This document shows positions 1 through 8,970 of a stretch of 38,564 nucleotides of DNA, in pieces. The notes under the pieces were generated by a model. That model made no database searches and had not been told where the DNA came from. It saw only the letters and a program-made list of their open reading frames with translations. Each line of letters opens with the position of its first letter. Within the stretch, counting starts at the first letter, position 1. The stretch is from positions 1 to 38,564 of the forward strand of contig NZ_CABHXX010000134.1 in the NCBI RefSeq assembly GCF_902170565.1, given 5' to 3'. The DNA comes from Yersinia thracica. Lineage in GTDB: Bacteria > Pseudomonadota > Gammaproteobacteria > Enterobacterales > Enterobacteriaceae. The position numbers and the translations under genes were made by a program.

Positions 1-66
1 GCTTCTGCCTGCCGAAACAGGCTTCGATATCGTCTTGCGAGTGCCCACACAGATTGTCTGATAAAT

Positions 67-107
67 TGTTAAAGAGCAGTGCGTTAGCAACCCGTGGTTG
101 GTAACGC
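67..107 (-). promoter_or_regulatory. rRNA leader antitermination site (boxB hairpin and boxA)
   Basis: On the minus strand bases 107-81 form a hairpin with arms GCGTTA and TAACGC plus an inner CAACC/GGTTG stem (boxB-like). It is followed by the boxA sequence TGCTCTTTAACA at 78-67. The downstream bases to position 1 match the conserved 16S leader that follows boxA. This is the Nus-factor loading site of the rRNA operon, and the 16S gene itself lies outside the window. Confidence 0.85.
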
Positions 108-116
108 GAGGTGCGC

Positions 117-144
117 ATATTACGCTTTCCTCATTCAGAGTCAA
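117..144 (-). promoter_or_regulatory. rRNA operon promoter P2
   Basis: The minus strand carries TTGACT (139-144), a 16-base spacer, and TAATAT (117-122), followed by GCGCACC. This is the P2 layout of enterobacterial rRNA operons, about 110 bases downstream of P1, as in E. coli. Confidence 0.85.
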
Positions 145-227
145 CTACTAATTTCGTTGAATTTCTCTGTTCTCTTCGCCGGTCACTTAACTACTTGATT
201 CGTTGTGTGCCGTCTCGATGGATGCGC

Positions 228-233
228 ATTATA
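228..233 (-). promoter_or_regulatory. rRNA operon promoter P1, -10 element
   Basis: The minus strand reads TATAAT followed by GCGCATCC, a typical stringently controlled rrn discriminator. It pairs with the -35 at 250-255. In the related E. coli segment the gene after gmhB is rrsH, which agrees with a 16S gene just beyond the left edge. Confidence 0.85.
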
Positions 234-249
234 GGGAGCTGCTTCAGAA

Positions 250-255
250 TGGCAA
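250..255 (-). promoter_or_regulatory. rRNA operon promoter P1, -35 element
   Basis: Read on the minus strand this is TTGCCA, placed 16 bases before a perfect TATAAT at 228-233 that is followed by the GC-rich discriminator GCGC. The layout matches E. coli rrn P1, so transcription should start near 220 and run leftward out of the window. The bases behind it (256-290) are very A/T rich, as expected of an UP element. Confidence 0.85.
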
Positions 256-304
256 GGGTTTATATTAAAGTTTTTTCCGTTTGCTGACTATTTAAACGAA
301 ACGA

Positions 305-871
305 CTATTTGTGACGCGTTTTTATCGCTTTTGGCAGGTCAGCCAGGCTATTTAGCACCCAATCTGCTGCGGATTCACCTTCCGCTGTCACGGGCTTACC
401 GGTGCGGACCAACACTTTAGTACCGATATTTGCCGCGAGTGCTGCCTGCATATCTTCAATTTTGTCGCCAACCATATAAGAAGAAGCCATATCGATGTTC
501 AATTCACTTTGTGCTTGCAGTAACATGCCTGGCAATGGCTTACGGCATTCACATGTTTCGCGAAACTCCGCTACACTGCCATCGGGATGATGTGGGCAGA
601 AATAGATACCATCTAAATCAACACCACGATCAGCAAGAGACCAATCCATCCACTCGGTGAGGCTCAAAAATTGCTCTTCGGTAAAAATACCGCGTGCAAT
701 CCCTGATTGGTTGGTGACCAAAACCAGAGCAAAACCCATTTCTTTCAATTCACGGCAAGCATCAATAACACCGTCTATAAACTGAAAATTATCAATTTCG
801 TGGACATAACCATGATCAACATTAATTGTTCCATCACGATCTAAAAATATTGCGGGGACGGGCTGAGTCAC
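305..871 (-). CDS. gmhB: D-glycero-beta-D-manno-heptose 1,7-bisphosphate 7-phosphatase
   Basis: GmhB removes the 7-phosphate from heptose bisphosphate in the cytosol, in the route to ADP-heptose for the LPS inner core. The 188-residue protein is a HAD phosphatase: the nucleophile motif LDRDGT has Asp11 and Asp13, a late GDKIEDM motif supplies the Mg2+ acidic residues, and the CPHH...TCECRKP cluster in the middle matches the structural zinc site of the family. E. coli GmhB is 191 residues. The start is GTG at 871-869, supported by AGGAG at 883-879. The gene is divergent from metN and its stop lies only about 50 bases before the rRNA P1 promoter, the same order as in E. coli. Confidence 0.95.
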   Translation of the reverse strand: MTQPVPAIFLDRDGTINVDHGYVHEIDNFQFIDGVIDACRELKEMGFALVLVTNQSGIARGIFTEEQFLSLTEWMDWSLADRGVDLDGIYFCPHHPDGSVAEFRETCECRKPLPGMLLQAQSELNIDMASSYMVGDKIEDMQAALAANIGTKVLVRTGKPVTAEGESAADWVLNSLADLPKAIKTRHK

Positions 872-902
872 TTATCTGCTCCTAAGGGCTGTAAACTTGG
901 CT

Positions 903-911
903 AGTATCGCA
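903..911 (-). promoter_or_regulatory. possible extended -10 promoter of gmhB
   Basis: The minus strand reads TGCGATACT, an extended -10 type element about 30 bases before the gmhB start. No good -35 is visible, so this is a weak prediction from position and sequence. Confidence 0.35.
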
Positions 912-955
912 TGTTTTATTACCGATTGAGAATGGGAGAGAATCAGTGTTGCCAG

Positions 956-984
956 TTGACTTAGCCGTCTAGACGCCTTAACAT
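956..984 (+). promoter_or_regulatory. metN promoter
   Basis: TTGACT at 956-961 and TAACAT at 979-984 are separated by 17 bases and point toward metN. The MetJ-like repeats at 963-986 fill the spacer and -10, a layout that would let a bound repressor block polymerase. Confidence 0.6.
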
Positions 985-986
985 CC
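963..986 (+). promoter_or_regulatory. MetJ operator (tandem met boxes)
   Basis: Three consecutive 8-base units, AGCCGTCT, AGACGCCT and TAACATCC, resemble the met box consensus AGACGTCT. MetJ with S-adenosylmethionine binds such tandem boxes and represses methionine genes. The E. coli metNIQ operon is MetJ-controlled, which supports the call. The third unit is degenerate. Confidence 0.7.
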
Positions 987-1058
987 AATCTATACTTTGG
1001 ATTCTGCCAAAGTTTACTTTTTATCTAGCCACGGAAATGACGATAAAATAAGAATAAT

Positions 1059-2090
1059 ATGATTAAACTTTCTCATATCAGCAAAGTATTCCAGCAGGGT
1101 TCGCGCACCATTACCGCGCTTTCGGACGTGAGTTTACACGTCCCAGCTGGGCAAATTTATGGCGTTATTGGTGCATCAGGTGCCGGTAAAAGTACATTGA
1201 TCCGATGCGCCAATATGTTAGAACGCCCCACCAGCGGACAAGTATTGGTTGATGGGCAAGATCTGACAACTTTATCTGAAGGCCAACTGACACGCGCACG
1301 TCGTCAGATTGGCATGATTTTCCAGCATTTCAATTTACTCTCTTCCCGCACCGTGTATGGCAATATCGCGTTGCCGCTTGAGCTGGACAACACGTCACGC
1401 GCGGATATAAAGAAGCGAGTCACCGAGTTGCTGGATTTAGTCGGGCTTGCCGATAAGCAAGATGCTTACCCTGCAAATCTCTCCGGTGGTCAAAAACAGC
1501 GCGTTGCTATCGCCCGCGCTTTGGCCAGTAATCCTAAGGTTCTGCTGTGTGACGAAGCCACCAGCGCGCTGGACCCTGCAACGACCCGCTCAATTCTGGA
1601 ATTGCTAAAAGATATTAATCGCCGTTTAGGCCTGACCATCTTACTTATCACCCATGAAATGGATGTGGTGAAACGCATTTGTGATCAAGTTGCGGTTATC
1701 AGTGAAGGCAAATTGATTGAAAAAGACAGTGTCAGCGAAGTGTTCTCTCATCCGAAAACACCTCTGGCGCAACAATTTATTCAATCAACTCTACATTTAG
1801 ATATTCCAGAGGATTACGCTAAACGTATGAGTCCGGAGCCAACGGTAGATCGCGTTCCGCTTCTGAAGCTGGAGTTCACGGGTAAGTCCGTTGACGCCCC
1901 GCTCATTTCACAGGCTGTGCGTCGCTTTAATATTGATATCGGTATCCTGAGTTCGCAAATGGATTATGCCGGTGGCGTTAAATTTGGTGTCATGCTAGCT
2001 GAGTTGCATGGCGACACTCAGGATGGTCTCGCTGCCATCAAGTTCTTGCAAGATCATCATGTAAAAGTAGAGGTTCTGGGTTATGTCTGA
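1059..2090 (+). CDS. metN: Methionine ABC importer ATP-binding protein
   Basis: MetN is the cytoplasmic ATPase of the high-affinity D/L-methionine importer MetNIQ. The 343-residue protein has the Walker A motif GASGAGKST at 38-46, the signature LSGGQKQR near residue 145, Walker [13 protein letters not shown] and the switch histidine in LLITHEMD. The last ~90 residues form the NIL (ACT-like) domain that binds methionine and inhibits transport. It is the first gene of metNIQ, and its end overlaps the metI start by 8 bases, which implies translational coupling. The ribosome site before the ATG is weak. Regulation is probably by MetJ at the upstream boxes. Confidence 0.97.
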   Translation: MIKLSHISKVFQQGSRTITALSDVSLHVPAGQIYGVIGASGAGKSTLIRCANMLERPTSGQVLVDGQDLTTLSEGQLTRARRQIGMIFQHFNLLSSRTVYGNIALPLELDNTSRADIKKRVTELLDLVGLADKQDAYPANLSGGQKQRVAIARALASNPKVLLCDEATSALDPATTRSILELLKDINRRLGLTILLITHEMDVVKRICDQVAVISEGKLIEKDSVSEVFSHPKTPLAQQFIQSTLHLDIPEDYAKRMSPEPTVDRVPLLKLEFTGKSVDAPLISQAVRRFNIDIGILSSQMDYAGGVKFGVMLAELHGDTQDGLAAIKFLQDHHVKVEVLGYV

Positions 2091-2736
2091 GGCAATGATG
2101 TGGTTAATGGGCCGAGGCGTCTGGGAAACTCTAATGATGACCTTTGTCTCTGGCTTCTTTGGTTTTGTGTTGGGGCTACCGGTGGGCGTTTTACTGTATG
2201 TCACCCGCCCTGGGCAAATTATTGCGAACAATAAGATTTACCGCACCTTGTCTGGGGTGGTGAATATCTTCCGCTCCATACCTTTTATTATCTTATTGGT
2301 ATGGATGATTCCCTTCACTCGGATGATAGTCGGTACTTCTATTGGTTTGCAGGCAGCAATCGTCCCGTTAACGGTGGGTGCTGCTCCGTTTATTGCCCGC
2401 ATGGTGGAAAATGCTCTTTTGGAAATTCCATCTGGTTTGGTTGAAGCAGCCCGTGCTATGGGTGCTACCCCCATGCAAATCATCAAAAAAGTGTTGTTAC
2501 CCGAAGCGCTACCAGGTTTGGTCAATGCGGCCACAATTACTTTAATTACCCTAGTGGGTTATTCCGCTATGGGGGGGGCGGTAGGTGCCGGTGGTTTAGG
2601 CCAAATCGGCTATCAGTATGGTTACATTGGTTATAACGCCACGGTAATGAATACAGTGTTGGTGCTATTAGTTATTTTGGTTTATCTGATTCAGTTAAGT
2701 GGCGATCGGATCGTAAAAGCCGTTACCCACAAGTAG
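2083..2736 (+). CDS. metI: Methionine ABC importer permease
   Basis: MetI is the inner-membrane channel subunit of the methionine importer. The 217-residue protein is strongly hydrophobic with about five membrane segments, and carries the EAA loop ([12 protein letters not shown], near residue 125) that docks on MetN. The length equals that of E. coli MetI. The ATG lies inside the last codons of metN, so the two are probably translated together. A run of eight G at 2572-2579 falls inside the gene but the frame is intact. Confidence 0.97.
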   Translation: MSEAMMWLMGRGVWETLMMTFVSGFFGFVLGLPVGVLLYVTRPGQIIANNKIYRTLSGVVNIFRSIPFIILLVWMIPFTRMIVGTSIGLQAAIVPLTVGAAPFIARMVENALLEIPSGLVEAARAMGATPMQIIKKVLLPEALPGLVNAATITLITLVGYSAMGGAVGAGGLGQIGYQYGYIGYNATVMNTVLVLLVILVYLIQLSGDRIVKAVTHK

Positions 2737-2811
2737 TTATTAATACATAAATTAATCAGCGACGGCCTCACACAGCGGCGCATCTTAACAAGTGTTTATA
2801 GAGGAAAGTAT

Positions 2812-3627
2812 ATGTCTTTAAAATTCAAATCTATCGCGGTAGTCAGTGCATTAATCGGTACTCTGGCACTGGTGGGTTGCGGCCCAGCGGAAAAAGATCC
2901 AAACCATATTAAAGTCGGTGTCATTGTGGGTGCTGAACAGCAAGTTGCTGAAGTTGCACAGAAAGTAGCAAAAGACAAGTATGGCCTGGATGTTGAATTG
3001 GTCACCTTCAATGATTATGTATTACCGAACGAAGCACTGAGCAAAGGCGATATTGACCTGAATGCTTTCCAGCATAAACCTTATCTGGATCAGCAAATCA
3101 AAGATCGCGGCTACAAACTGGTTTCTGTCGGTAACTCATTCGTTTACCCGATTGCTGGTTACTCTAAAAAAATCAAATCATTGGAAGAACTACAACCTGG
3201 CTCTCAGGTAGCACTGCCAAATGACCCGACTAACCTGGGCCGTTCACTGTTGCTGCTGCAAAAAGTCGGTCTGATTAAACTGAAAGACGGCGTTGGTCTG
3301 CTGCCAACCGTGTTGGATGTGGTTGAGAACCCTAAAAACCTGAAATTGATTGAACTGGAAGCGCCTCAGTTACCACGTTCTTTGGATGACCAACAGATCG
3401 CCCTGGCAATCATCAACACCACTTATGCTAGCCAAATTGGCCTGACACCGGCTAAAGATGGCCTGTTTGTAGAAGATAAAGACTCACCTTACGTTAACCT
3501 GATCGTGGCCCGTGAAGACAACAAAGATGCGGAAAACGTGAAGAAATTCGTTCAAGCTTATCAATCTGACGAAGTTTACGATGCAGCAAACAAAGCATTC
3601 AATGGTGGTGCAGTTAAAGGCTGGTAA
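2812..3627 (+). CDS. metQ: Methionine-binding lipoprotein of the MetNIQ importer
   Basis: MetQ captures methionine on the periplasmic side and delivers it to MetI. The 271-residue protein begins with a lipoprotein signal ending in the lipobox LVGC, with lipidated Cys23, and then the NlpA-family binding domain (for example KVGVIVGAEQQVAEVA). E. coli MetQ is also 271 residues. A good ribosome site, GAGGAAAG, precedes the ATG. It is the last gene of the operon and is followed by two consecutive hairpins, the second a good terminator. Confidence 0.97.
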   Translation: MSLKFKSIAVVSALIGTLALVGCGPAEKDPNHIKVGVIVGAEQQVAEVAQKVAKDKYGLDVELVTFNDYVLPNEALSKGDIDLNAFQHKPYLDQQIKDRGYKLVSVGNSFVYPIAGYSKKIKSLEELQPGSQVALPNDPTNLGRSLLLLQKVGLIKLKDGVGLLPTVLDVVENPKNLKLIELEAPQLPRSLDDQQIALAIINTTYASQIGLTPAKDGLFVEDKDSPYVNLIVAREDNKDAENVKKFVQAYQSDEVYDAANKAFNGGAVKGW

Positions 3628-3662
3628 TAGTCAGTTAGCTATTTTGCTGAATACTGCACTTG

Positions 3663-3687
3663 CTGAATATAGGTTTCCTAAATTCAG
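3663..3687 (+). terminator. first hairpin downstream of metQ
   Basis: CTGAATATAGG and CCTAAATTCAG pair at 10 of 11 positions around a TTT loop. It lies 36 bases after the metQ stop and just before the stronger hairpin at 3706-3729. It has only a short T run, so it may act in RNA processing or 3'-end protection rather than termination. Confidence 0.4.
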
Positions 3688-3705
3688 TGTTTGCTAAATA
3701 TATTG

Positions 3706-3735
3706 CAAGACGGGCTATAGCCCGTCTTGTTATTT
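3706..3735 (+). terminator. Rho-independent terminator of metNIQ
   Basis: A perfect 10-base stem, CAAGACGGGC with GCCCGTCTTG, encloses a TATA loop and is followed by TTATTTG. It closes the metNIQ operon before rcsF. Confidence 0.85.
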
Positions 3736-3789
3736 GCATAATAGATTGCTTCAATAGCGCCTCTTAAATAAAAAGGCTGAGGAATTTCT

Positions 3790-4197
3790 ATGCGTGCGTT
3801 ACCTCTGTGCCTGTTAGCTCTCTCGCTAACTGGATGTTCCGTGCTTCAATCAAAGCCATCCACCACAGAAAATCCGGTTAAGCAACCGCCTCCGGTTATC
3901 AAATCCAGCACTACCGTTGCCCCTCGTCCGGCGCCGGTAAAACTGTATAAAAGCGCAGAGGAGCTTGTTGGCAAGCCTTTCCGCGATTTAGGCGAAGTGT
4001 CCGGTGAATCTTGCCAATCCACCGTTCAAGACTCCCCACCGAGTATCGCAACCGCCCGTAAGAGAATGCAGACTCGAGCATCCTATATGAAAGCCAATGC
4101 GGTCTTACTGCATCAATGTGAAATACAAAGTGGTGTCCCCGGCTGTTATCAACAAGCCGTGTGTCAGGGCTCTGCACTGAATGTTTCATCAAAATGA
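3790..4197 (+). CDS. rcsF: Rcs stress-sensing outer membrane lipoprotein
   Basis: RcsF senses damage to LPS, outer membrane and peptidoglycan and signals through IgaA to the Rcs phosphorelay. The 135-residue protein has a lipoprotein signal with lipobox LTGC (Cys16), a proline-rich disordered linker (residues ~27-50) and a compact C-terminal domain. The four cysteines 75, 110, 119 and 125 match the positions of the E. coli residues 74, 109, 118 and 124 that form the two nonconsecutive disulfides. Its stop codon overlaps the trmO start (ATGA), so the two are probably coupled. E. coli RcsF is 134 residues. Confidence 0.95.
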   Translation: MRALPLCLLALSLTGCSVLQSKPSTTENPVKQPPPVIKSSTTVAPRPAPVKLYKSAEELVGKPFRDLGEVSGESCQSTVQDSPPSIATARKRMQTRASYMKANAVLLHQCEIQSGVPGCYQQAVCQGSALNVSSK

Positions 4198-4901
4198 GTG
4201 TTTTTTCCTTTAATCAGATTGGCGTCATTCGCTCACCCTATAAAGAAAAGTTTGCCGTGCCGCGCCAGCCGGGTCTGATTGAAGATGGTGGTGGCGAATT
4301 GCACCTATTAGCTCCCTATAACCAAGCGGAAGCTGTGCGAGGACTGGCTGATTTTAGCCATTTATGGGTGATGTTCGTTTTCCATCAAACCATGGATGGC
4401 GGTTGGCGGCCTACGGTTCGCCCTCCGCGTCTGGGTGGGAATGCCCGAATGGGGGTATTTGCCACCCGCGCCACCTTTCGGCCTAACCCGATTGGCATGT
4501 CCCTCATCGAGTTGAAAGGGGTGCATTGCCAAGGAGGGCAAGTCATTCTGGAGCTAGGCAGTCTGGATCTTGTTGATGGCACGCCAGTGATTGATATCAA
4601 ACCCTATTTGCCTTTTGCGGAGAGCCAACCCCACGCGCGCGCGGGTTTTGCTCAAACAGCACCAGATGCAGACATGCCGGTGAGTTTTTCTCCTACCGCC
4701 GAACAGCAGTTAATACAGCAACAACAACGTTATCCACATTTGCGGCGTTTTATCACTCAGGTTTTAGCGCAAGACCCACGCCCGGCCTACCGCAAAGGTG
4801 ATAATGAAAGCCGAGAATATGCAGTTCTGCTACTAGAATTTAACGTGCGCTGGCGGGTTATTGCTGGCCAAACGGAAGTGTTATCTCTCGACCCATACTA
4901 A
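4194..4901 (+). CDS. trmO: tRNA (N6-threonylcarbamoyladenosine(37)-N6)-methyltransferase
   Basis: TrmO (YaeB/TsaA) uses S-adenosylmethionine to methylate t6A37 in tRNA-Thr species. The 235-residue protein has the TsaA beta-barrel domain (IGVIRSPYKEKFAVPRQPG at the N terminus, then FATRATFRPNPIGMS near residue 90) and the C-terminal RKGD...YAV region. An ATG further upstream at 4161 is open in frame, but the ATG at 4194 gives the E. coli length of 235 and overlaps the rcsF stop, so I use it. Confidence 0.93.
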   Translation: MSVFSFNQIGVIRSPYKEKFAVPRQPGLIEDGGGELHLLAPYNQAEAVRGLADFSHLWVMFVFHQTMDGGWRPTVRPPRLGGNARMGVFATRATFRPNPIGMSLIELKGVHCQGGQVILELGSLDLVDGTPVIDIKPYLPFAESQPHARAGFAQTAPDADMPVSFSPTAEQQLIQQQQRYPHLRRFITQVLAQDPRPAYRKGDNESREYAVLLLEFNVRWRVIAGQTEVLSLDPY

Positions 4902-4919
4902 ATTTCGCCCTGCTCTCTT

Positions 4920-4946
4920 TTGACAACCCGCACTCGCTGGTAAACT
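4920..4946 (+). promoter_or_regulatory. proS promoter
   Basis: A perfect -35, TTGACA at 4920-4925, is followed after 15 bases by TAAACT at 4941-4946, preceded by TGG as in an extended -10. The short spacer is compensated by the extended -10. It sits about 65 bases before the proS start. Confidence 0.5.
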
Positions 4947-5008
4947 AAATTACTTTTTACTTTTTTGGCTGCCTCTACTTGTTGCAGTGCCAATGGAACC
5001 AAAACATC

Positions 5009-6727
5009 ATGCGTACTAGCCAATATTTGCTCTCCACTCTGAAGGAGACACCTGCTGATGCTGAAGTGATCAGCCACCAGTTGATGCTCCGCGCCGGGAT
5101 GATCCGTAAACTGGCCTCAGGTCTTTATACCTGGTTGCCAACCGGGGTCCGGGTATTGAAAAAAGTCGAAAACATCGTGCGCGAAGAAATGAATAACGCC
5201 GGTGCAATCGAAGTTTCAATGCCTGTTGTGCAACCGGCTGATTTATGGCAAGAGAGTGGCCGTTGGGAACAATATGGCCCTGAGCTGTTACGTTTTGTTG
5301 ATCGCGGCGAGCGCCCTTTTGTGCTCGGCCCAACTCATGAAGAAGTCATTACTGACCTGATTCGTGGTGAGATAAACTCTTACAAGCAGTTACCACTGAA
5401 TTTCTTCCAAATTCAAACCAAGTTCCGTGATGAAGTTCGCCCTCGTTTTGGCGTGATGCGTGCCCGTGAGTTCCTGATGAAGGATGCTTACTCTTTCCAT
5501 ACCACTCAGGAATCATTGCAGGAAACTTATGACGCAATGTATGCCGCATACAGTAAAATTTTCAGCCGCATGGATCTGAATTTCCGTGCGGTACTGGCAG
5601 ATACTGGCTCCATCGGTGGCAGTGCATCCCACGAATTCCAAGTGCTGGCAGACAGTGGTGAAGACGATATCGTGTTCTCAACCGGTTCTGATTATGCTGC
5701 TAACATTGAATTCGCTGAAGCGCTGGCACCGGCTGCACCACGAGCAGCAGCGACAGAAGAACTGCGTATCATTGATACTCCGAATGCAAAAACCATCGCT
5801 GAATTAGTCGAGCAGTTCACACTGCCGATTGAAAAAACAGTGAAAACCTTAATCGTTCATGCTCATGAAGAGAGTGGACATAAGCTGGTTGCCCTGCTGG
5901 TTCGTGGTGATCACGAACTGAACGAGATTAAAGCTGAGAAATTGCCGCAAGTTGCCAAGCCACTGACTTTCGCGACAGAAGAAGAAATTCGCGCCGCTAT
6001 TGGTGCAGGCCCAGGTTCATTAGGCCCGGTTAATCTGCCACTGCCTGTTGTCGCTGATCGCAGTGTCGCTGTGATGAGTGATTTTGGCGCAGGCGCGAAT
6101 ATCGATGGCAAACATTACTTTGGCATTAACTGGGAACGTGATTTGCCACTGCCACACATTGCAGACTTGCGCAATGTGGTTGAAGGCGATATCAGCCCAG
6201 ATGGTCAAGGCACTTTGCTTATCAAACGAGGTATTGAAGTTGGTCATATCTTCCAGTTAGGGACGAAATATTCGGAAGCCATGAAAGCCACAGTTCAAGG
6301 TGAAGATGGCCGTAACCAAGTGATGACCATGGGTTGTTACGGTATTGGGGTTTCCCGTGTGGTTGCTGCTGCCATTGAACAGAATCATGATGACCGCGGT
6401 ATTATTTGGCCGGATGCTATTGCACCATTCCAGGTGGCTATTTTGCCAATGAATATGCATAAATCTTTCCGCGTCAAAGAACTGGCAGAAGAGTTATATA
6501 CGACCCTACGCGCTCATGGGATTGACGTTATTCTCGACGATCGTAAAGAGCGCCCTGGCGTGATGTTTGCTGATATGGAATTGATTGGCGTGCCACACAA
6601 TATCGTTATTGGTGACCGCAATCTCGACAGCGAAGAAGTGGAATACAAAAATCGCCGTGCTGGTGAAAAGCAAATGATTAAAACCAGTGAAATTATTGAT
6701 TTCTTGCTGAGCCAAATCAAACGCTAA
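5009..6727 (+). CDS. proS: Prolyl-tRNA synthetase
   Basis: ProS charges tRNA-Pro with proline in the cytosol. The protein is a bacterial-type class II synthetase: motif 2 lies in [17 protein letters not shown] near residues 137-153, the YbaK-like editing domain against Ala-tRNA-Pro occupies about residues 225-400 (with the [11 protein letters not shown] loop), motif 3 is [13 protein letters not shown] near 445, and the anticodon-binding domain fills the last ~100 residues. An open frame runs upstream to a TTG at 4979, but the ATG at 5009 gives [15 protein letters not shown] and 572 residues, the E. coli length. Confidence 0.97.
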   Translation: MRTSQYLLSTLKETPADAEVISHQLMLRAGMIRKLASGLYTWLPTGVRVLKKVENIVREEMNNAGAIEVSMPVVQPADLWQESGRWEQYGPELLRFVDRGERPFVLGPTHEEVITDLIRGEINSYKQLPLNFFQIQTKFRDEVRPRFGVMRAREFLMKDAYSFHTTQESLQETYDAMYAAYSKIFSRMDLNFRAVLADTGSIGGSASHEFQVLADSGEDDIVFSTGSDYAANIEFAEALAPAAPRAAATEELRIIDTPNAKTIAELVEQFTLPIEKTVKTLIVHAHEESGHKLVALLVRGDHELNEIKAEKLPQVAKPLTFATEEEIRAAIGAGPGSLGPVNLPLPVVADRSVAVMSDFGAGANIDGKHYFGINWERDLPLPHIADLRNVVEGDISPDGQGTLLIKRGIEVGHIFQLGTKYSEAMKATVQGEDGRNQVMTMGCYGIGVSRVVAAAIEQNHDDRGIIWPDAIAPFQVAILPMNMHKSFRVKELAEELYTTLRAHGIDVILDDRKERPGVMFADMELIGVPHNIVIGDRNLDSEEVEYKNRRAGEKQMIKTSEIIDFLLSQIKR

Positions 6728-6750
6728 TTAGCTATAAATAGAAAATAGAA

Positions 6751-6790
6751 AGCCGCCAGAATGTGAATAACAGCTGGCAGCTTTTTTTTT
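6751..6790 (+). terminator. Rho-independent terminator after proS
   Basis: AGCCGCCAG and CTGGCAGCT pair with one mismatch and are followed by a run of nine T. On the other strand the hairpin is followed by a looser T-rich stretch, so it may also help to end nlpE, which finishes at 6808. Confidence 0.8.
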
Positions 6791-6807
6791 GCAGCAAAAG
6801 TCAGGTT

Positions 6808-7497
6808 CTACTGACTGTCACAGTTCTTATTGGCATTGAACTGAATATCACCTGCCGGGATCAGTGTTTTATCTGATTGCCCTTCCTCCATTGACGGCCG
6901 AATATCAAAATGGCCATTAAGGGTCAGGAATACCGGTTCCCCCATATTTTTACGCGCTTTTAAATATCCCTTTTCCAAGGTGATATTATTTTCCACTGGG
7001 AAAGTTTTACCCGTTGCGCAATCAGTAAATACTGCCGCGTCAGCAAAGTATTTATACATACCGCTAAGTGGCATCGGCGTTTTAGGTAAAGGCTGATCGC
7101 TGGGTACCAACTGATAATTCAATTTGGATTCAATCGGCAGGCCTTGTTGATCAAGCATCACAAGGTTTTTACCAACAGGCCGGAAATAACGTTTTTCCCC
7201 CTGCCCGGTGGTTAACACTAATTTATCCGCCGTACGCGCCCAGTGACCATATTCTGCGAATGTTTGGTTGCCATCTTTGCTACCAAGATAAACTTCTTTC
7301 AAAATAAAAGTTCCATCACTATCGAGGAACAACGAAGTATCCAGGCCACTGCAATCCGCACAGGGTAAAACACCCTGATAACTTTGCTGCATGGGTTGTA
7401 AAACCTGCTCAACCGGCTGATACCGATTATTACAACCTAATAATGACAGCGCACCTACTGCCAAAAATAGCGTTATTGTTAATTTACTCACAGTCAT
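6808..7497 (-). CDS. nlpE: Outer membrane lipoprotein NlpE, Cpx activator
   Basis: NlpE (CutF) signals surface adhesion and lipoprotein trafficking or redox faults to the CpxA kinase. The 229-residue protein has a lipoprotein signal with lipobox LLGC (Cys22), then the NlpE N-domain with the CxxC pair Cys46/Cys49 (LPCADCSGLD), and a C-terminal OB-fold domain with two further cysteines (FTDCATG and the penultimate NKNCDSQ). E. coli NlpE is 236 residues with the same cysteine arrangement. It is the last gene of the leftward yaeQ-arfB-nlpE group. Confidence 0.93.
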   Translation of the reverse strand: MTVSKLTITLFLAVGALSLLGCNNRYQPVEQVLQPMQQSYQGVLPCADCSGLDTSLFLDSDGTFILKEVYLGSKDGNQTFAEYGHWARTADKLVLTTGQGEKRYFRPVGKNLVMLDQQGLPIESKLNYQLVPSDQPLPKTPMPLSGMYKYFADAAVFTDCATGKTFPVENNITLEKGYLKARKNMGEPVFLTLNGHFDIRPSMEEGQSDKTLIPAGDIQFNANKNCDSQ

Positions 7498-7564
7498 TCT
7501 CCCATACTGTGTCCGATATAAAATGATGAAGCCGCATCAGTCACCATTGGGGCTAATATCAGCA

Positions 7565-7981
7565 TCAATCCTGATGTATTTTACCGCGCAGCGCTTTTGT
7601 CGCTCCTTTGCGGACTTTACTTTCAACTCGCCTGATTTTTGAACCTTTAGTCGGTTTCGTCGCTCTGCGAGTTTTTTCTACCACCATCGCCTGACGGATT
7701 AATGCCACTAGCCGCTGCTGCGCAGCCTCGCGATTCATATCCTGGCTGCGGTATTCTTGCGCTTTAATAATGATGACCCCCTCGGCGGTCATCAAATGGC
7801 TATTGAGCAATAATAGCCTTTCTTTATAATACTCTGGCAGGCTTGAGGCCTTAATGTCAAAGCGCAAATGGATGGCCGTTGAGGTTTTATTCACATGCTG
7901 CCCACCCGCACCTTGGGCCCGAATAGCCGTCAGTTCAATCTCGCTGTCGGGTAAGCTGACATTATTGGATATAATCAACAC
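7565..7981 (-). CDS. arfB: Alternative ribosome-rescue factor ArfB (peptidyl-tRNA hydrolase)
   Basis: ArfB (YaeJ) rescues ribosomes stalled at the end of truncated mRNA by hydrolysing the peptidyl-tRNA. The release-factor motif GGQ is at residues 26-28 ([16 protein letters not shown]), the same position as in E. coli, and the basic C-terminal tail ([14 protein letters not shown]...) is the part that enters the empty mRNA channel. I use the GTG start at 7981, two bases after the yaeQ stop, which gives 138 residues against 140 in E. coli; an ATG at 8005 would add 8 residues and overlap yaeQ. No strong ribosome site is seen, so coupling to yaeQ is likely. Confidence 0.93.
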   Translation of the reverse strand: MLIISNNVSLPDSEIELTAIRAQGAGGQHVNKTSTAIHLRFDIKASSLPEYYKERLLLLNSHLMTAEGVIIIKAQEYRSQDMNREAAQQRLVALIRQAMVVEKTRRATKPTKGSKIRRVESKVRKGATKALRGKIHQD

Positions 7982-7983
7982 GC

Positions 7984-8532
7984 TTATTGCCCATTGCCTT
8001 GCCATTCATCAAAACTAATTTCCAGATTATTCTTATCATCTGATAACCAAATATTTCCCTCTTGCAGCGTGGCTTGCAATGACATATTGCGCTGAGACAG
8101 CGCAGCCAACTTTGCCATTTTTTCATCATCCAGGAAACGCACCCGGAGATTACGATACCCCGATAACTTTTCCTGCACTTGTGGCCACCACACTTTAGCG
8201 GCCCTTTCGCTGTAAGCATAGAGCACAACTTGCTGTGATTGGTTACAAGCTTTACGCAACCGCTTTTCCTCTGGCAGCCCCAATTCAACCCATAGTTCGA
8301 TGCCATTGTGATCATTGTGACGCCAAATTTCTGGTTCGTCATCAGCGCTCAAGCCTTTGGTAAACAGCAAACGCTCATCCGCATGACAAATCCAGGCCAA
8401 TAAACGCAACATCATGCGCTGGTCCGTTTCGGATGGGTGTTGCGCAATGGTCAGGTTAATATCCTGAAAAAAATTGCGGTCCATATCGGCGATGTTAACG
8501 GCAGCTTTATGGATGGTTGCTTTTAGTGCCAT
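7984..8532 (-). CDS. yaeQ: YaeQ family protein (PD-(D/E)XK nuclease-like fold)
   Basis: This 182-residue protein matches E. coli YaeQ (181 residues) along its length, for example [19 protein letters not shown] at the start and [18 protein letters not shown] in the middle. The family has a PD-(D/E)XK nuclease-like fold. E. coli YaeQ was found as a suppressor of RfaH loss, but the biochemical role is unsettled. The frame is open further upstream to 8622, but the ATG at 8532 has a good ribosome site (AGAGGT) and the family length. It is the first gene of the yaeQ-arfB-nlpE group. Confidence 0.93.
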   Translation of the reverse strand: MALKATIHKAAVNIADMDRNFFQDINLTIAQHPSETDQRMMLRLLAWICHADERLLFTKGLSADDEPEIWRHNDHNGIELWVELGLPEEKRLRKACNQSQQVVLYAYSERAAKVWWPQVQEKLSGYRNLRVRFLDDEKMAKLAALSQRNMSLQATLQEGNIWLSDDKNNLEISFDEWQGNGQ

Positions 8533-8670
8533 GGGTGACCTCTTAATTATCTGGCTTATAGTGTACTTGATTAAGTCCGCTAGCAGCCAGCCCGGTATAA
8601 AGAGAGTTATTAGTTGTATCAATACTAAAAAGAAAGCTTTGTTCTGGCTCTGATATCTCCAACACTCCTG

Positions 8671-8679
8671 TGCTATAGT
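8671..8679 (+). promoter_or_regulatory. possible extended -10 promoter for yaeP-rof
   Basis: TGCTATAGT is a good extended -10 element about 90 bases upstream of yaeP. The expected -35 position is weak. A TTGACA at 8710-8715 is nearer to the gene but lacks a convincing -10, so which of the two is used is not decided by the sequence. Confidence 0.35.
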
Positions 8680-8769
8680 CCTTATAAGTTCAGAGTTTAT
8701 CTTCGTAGGTTGACAGTGTGGTATTTGTGCTGAGAATCTACCGGGTTAAACTTTTCCGGGAGGATTTCT

Positions 8770-8970
8770 GTGCAGCAATACTGTGAATTAGTACGCCGTT
8801 TTTATGCACAAATAGCCAGTGGTGACCAGGGCTATGTGTCAGATGCGCTGGGTTGTGTATTGAAAGCATTGGACGAAGTTGCGGCTAACGACGCACTCCC
8901 GTCCTCCGTTAGGGAACAGGCGGCCTTTGCCGCCGCTAACTTATTGGTGAGCGATTATGTCGATGAGTGA
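8770..8970 (+). CDS. yaeP: UPF0253 family protein YaeP
   Basis: This 66-residue cytosolic protein matches E. coli YaeP (UPF0253), which has no established function. The sequence is a short helical protein without Cys-pairs or membrane segments except for a single Cys in the middle ([14 protein letters not shown]). The start is GTG, supported by GGGAGG 6 bases upstream. Its end overlaps the rof start, so YaeP and Rof are co-translated, as in E. coli; a role alongside the Rho inhibitor is only a suggestion from this linkage. Confidence 0.9.
   Translation: MQQYCELVRRFYAQIASGDQGYVSDALGCVLKALDEVAANDALPSSVREQAAFAAANLLVSDYVDE

Noticed and set aside
2572-2579. Run of eight G in metI as a possible phase-variation tract
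   Set aside because: The frame is intact, MetI has its family length, and transporter core genes are not typical contingency loci. A single run is not enough support.
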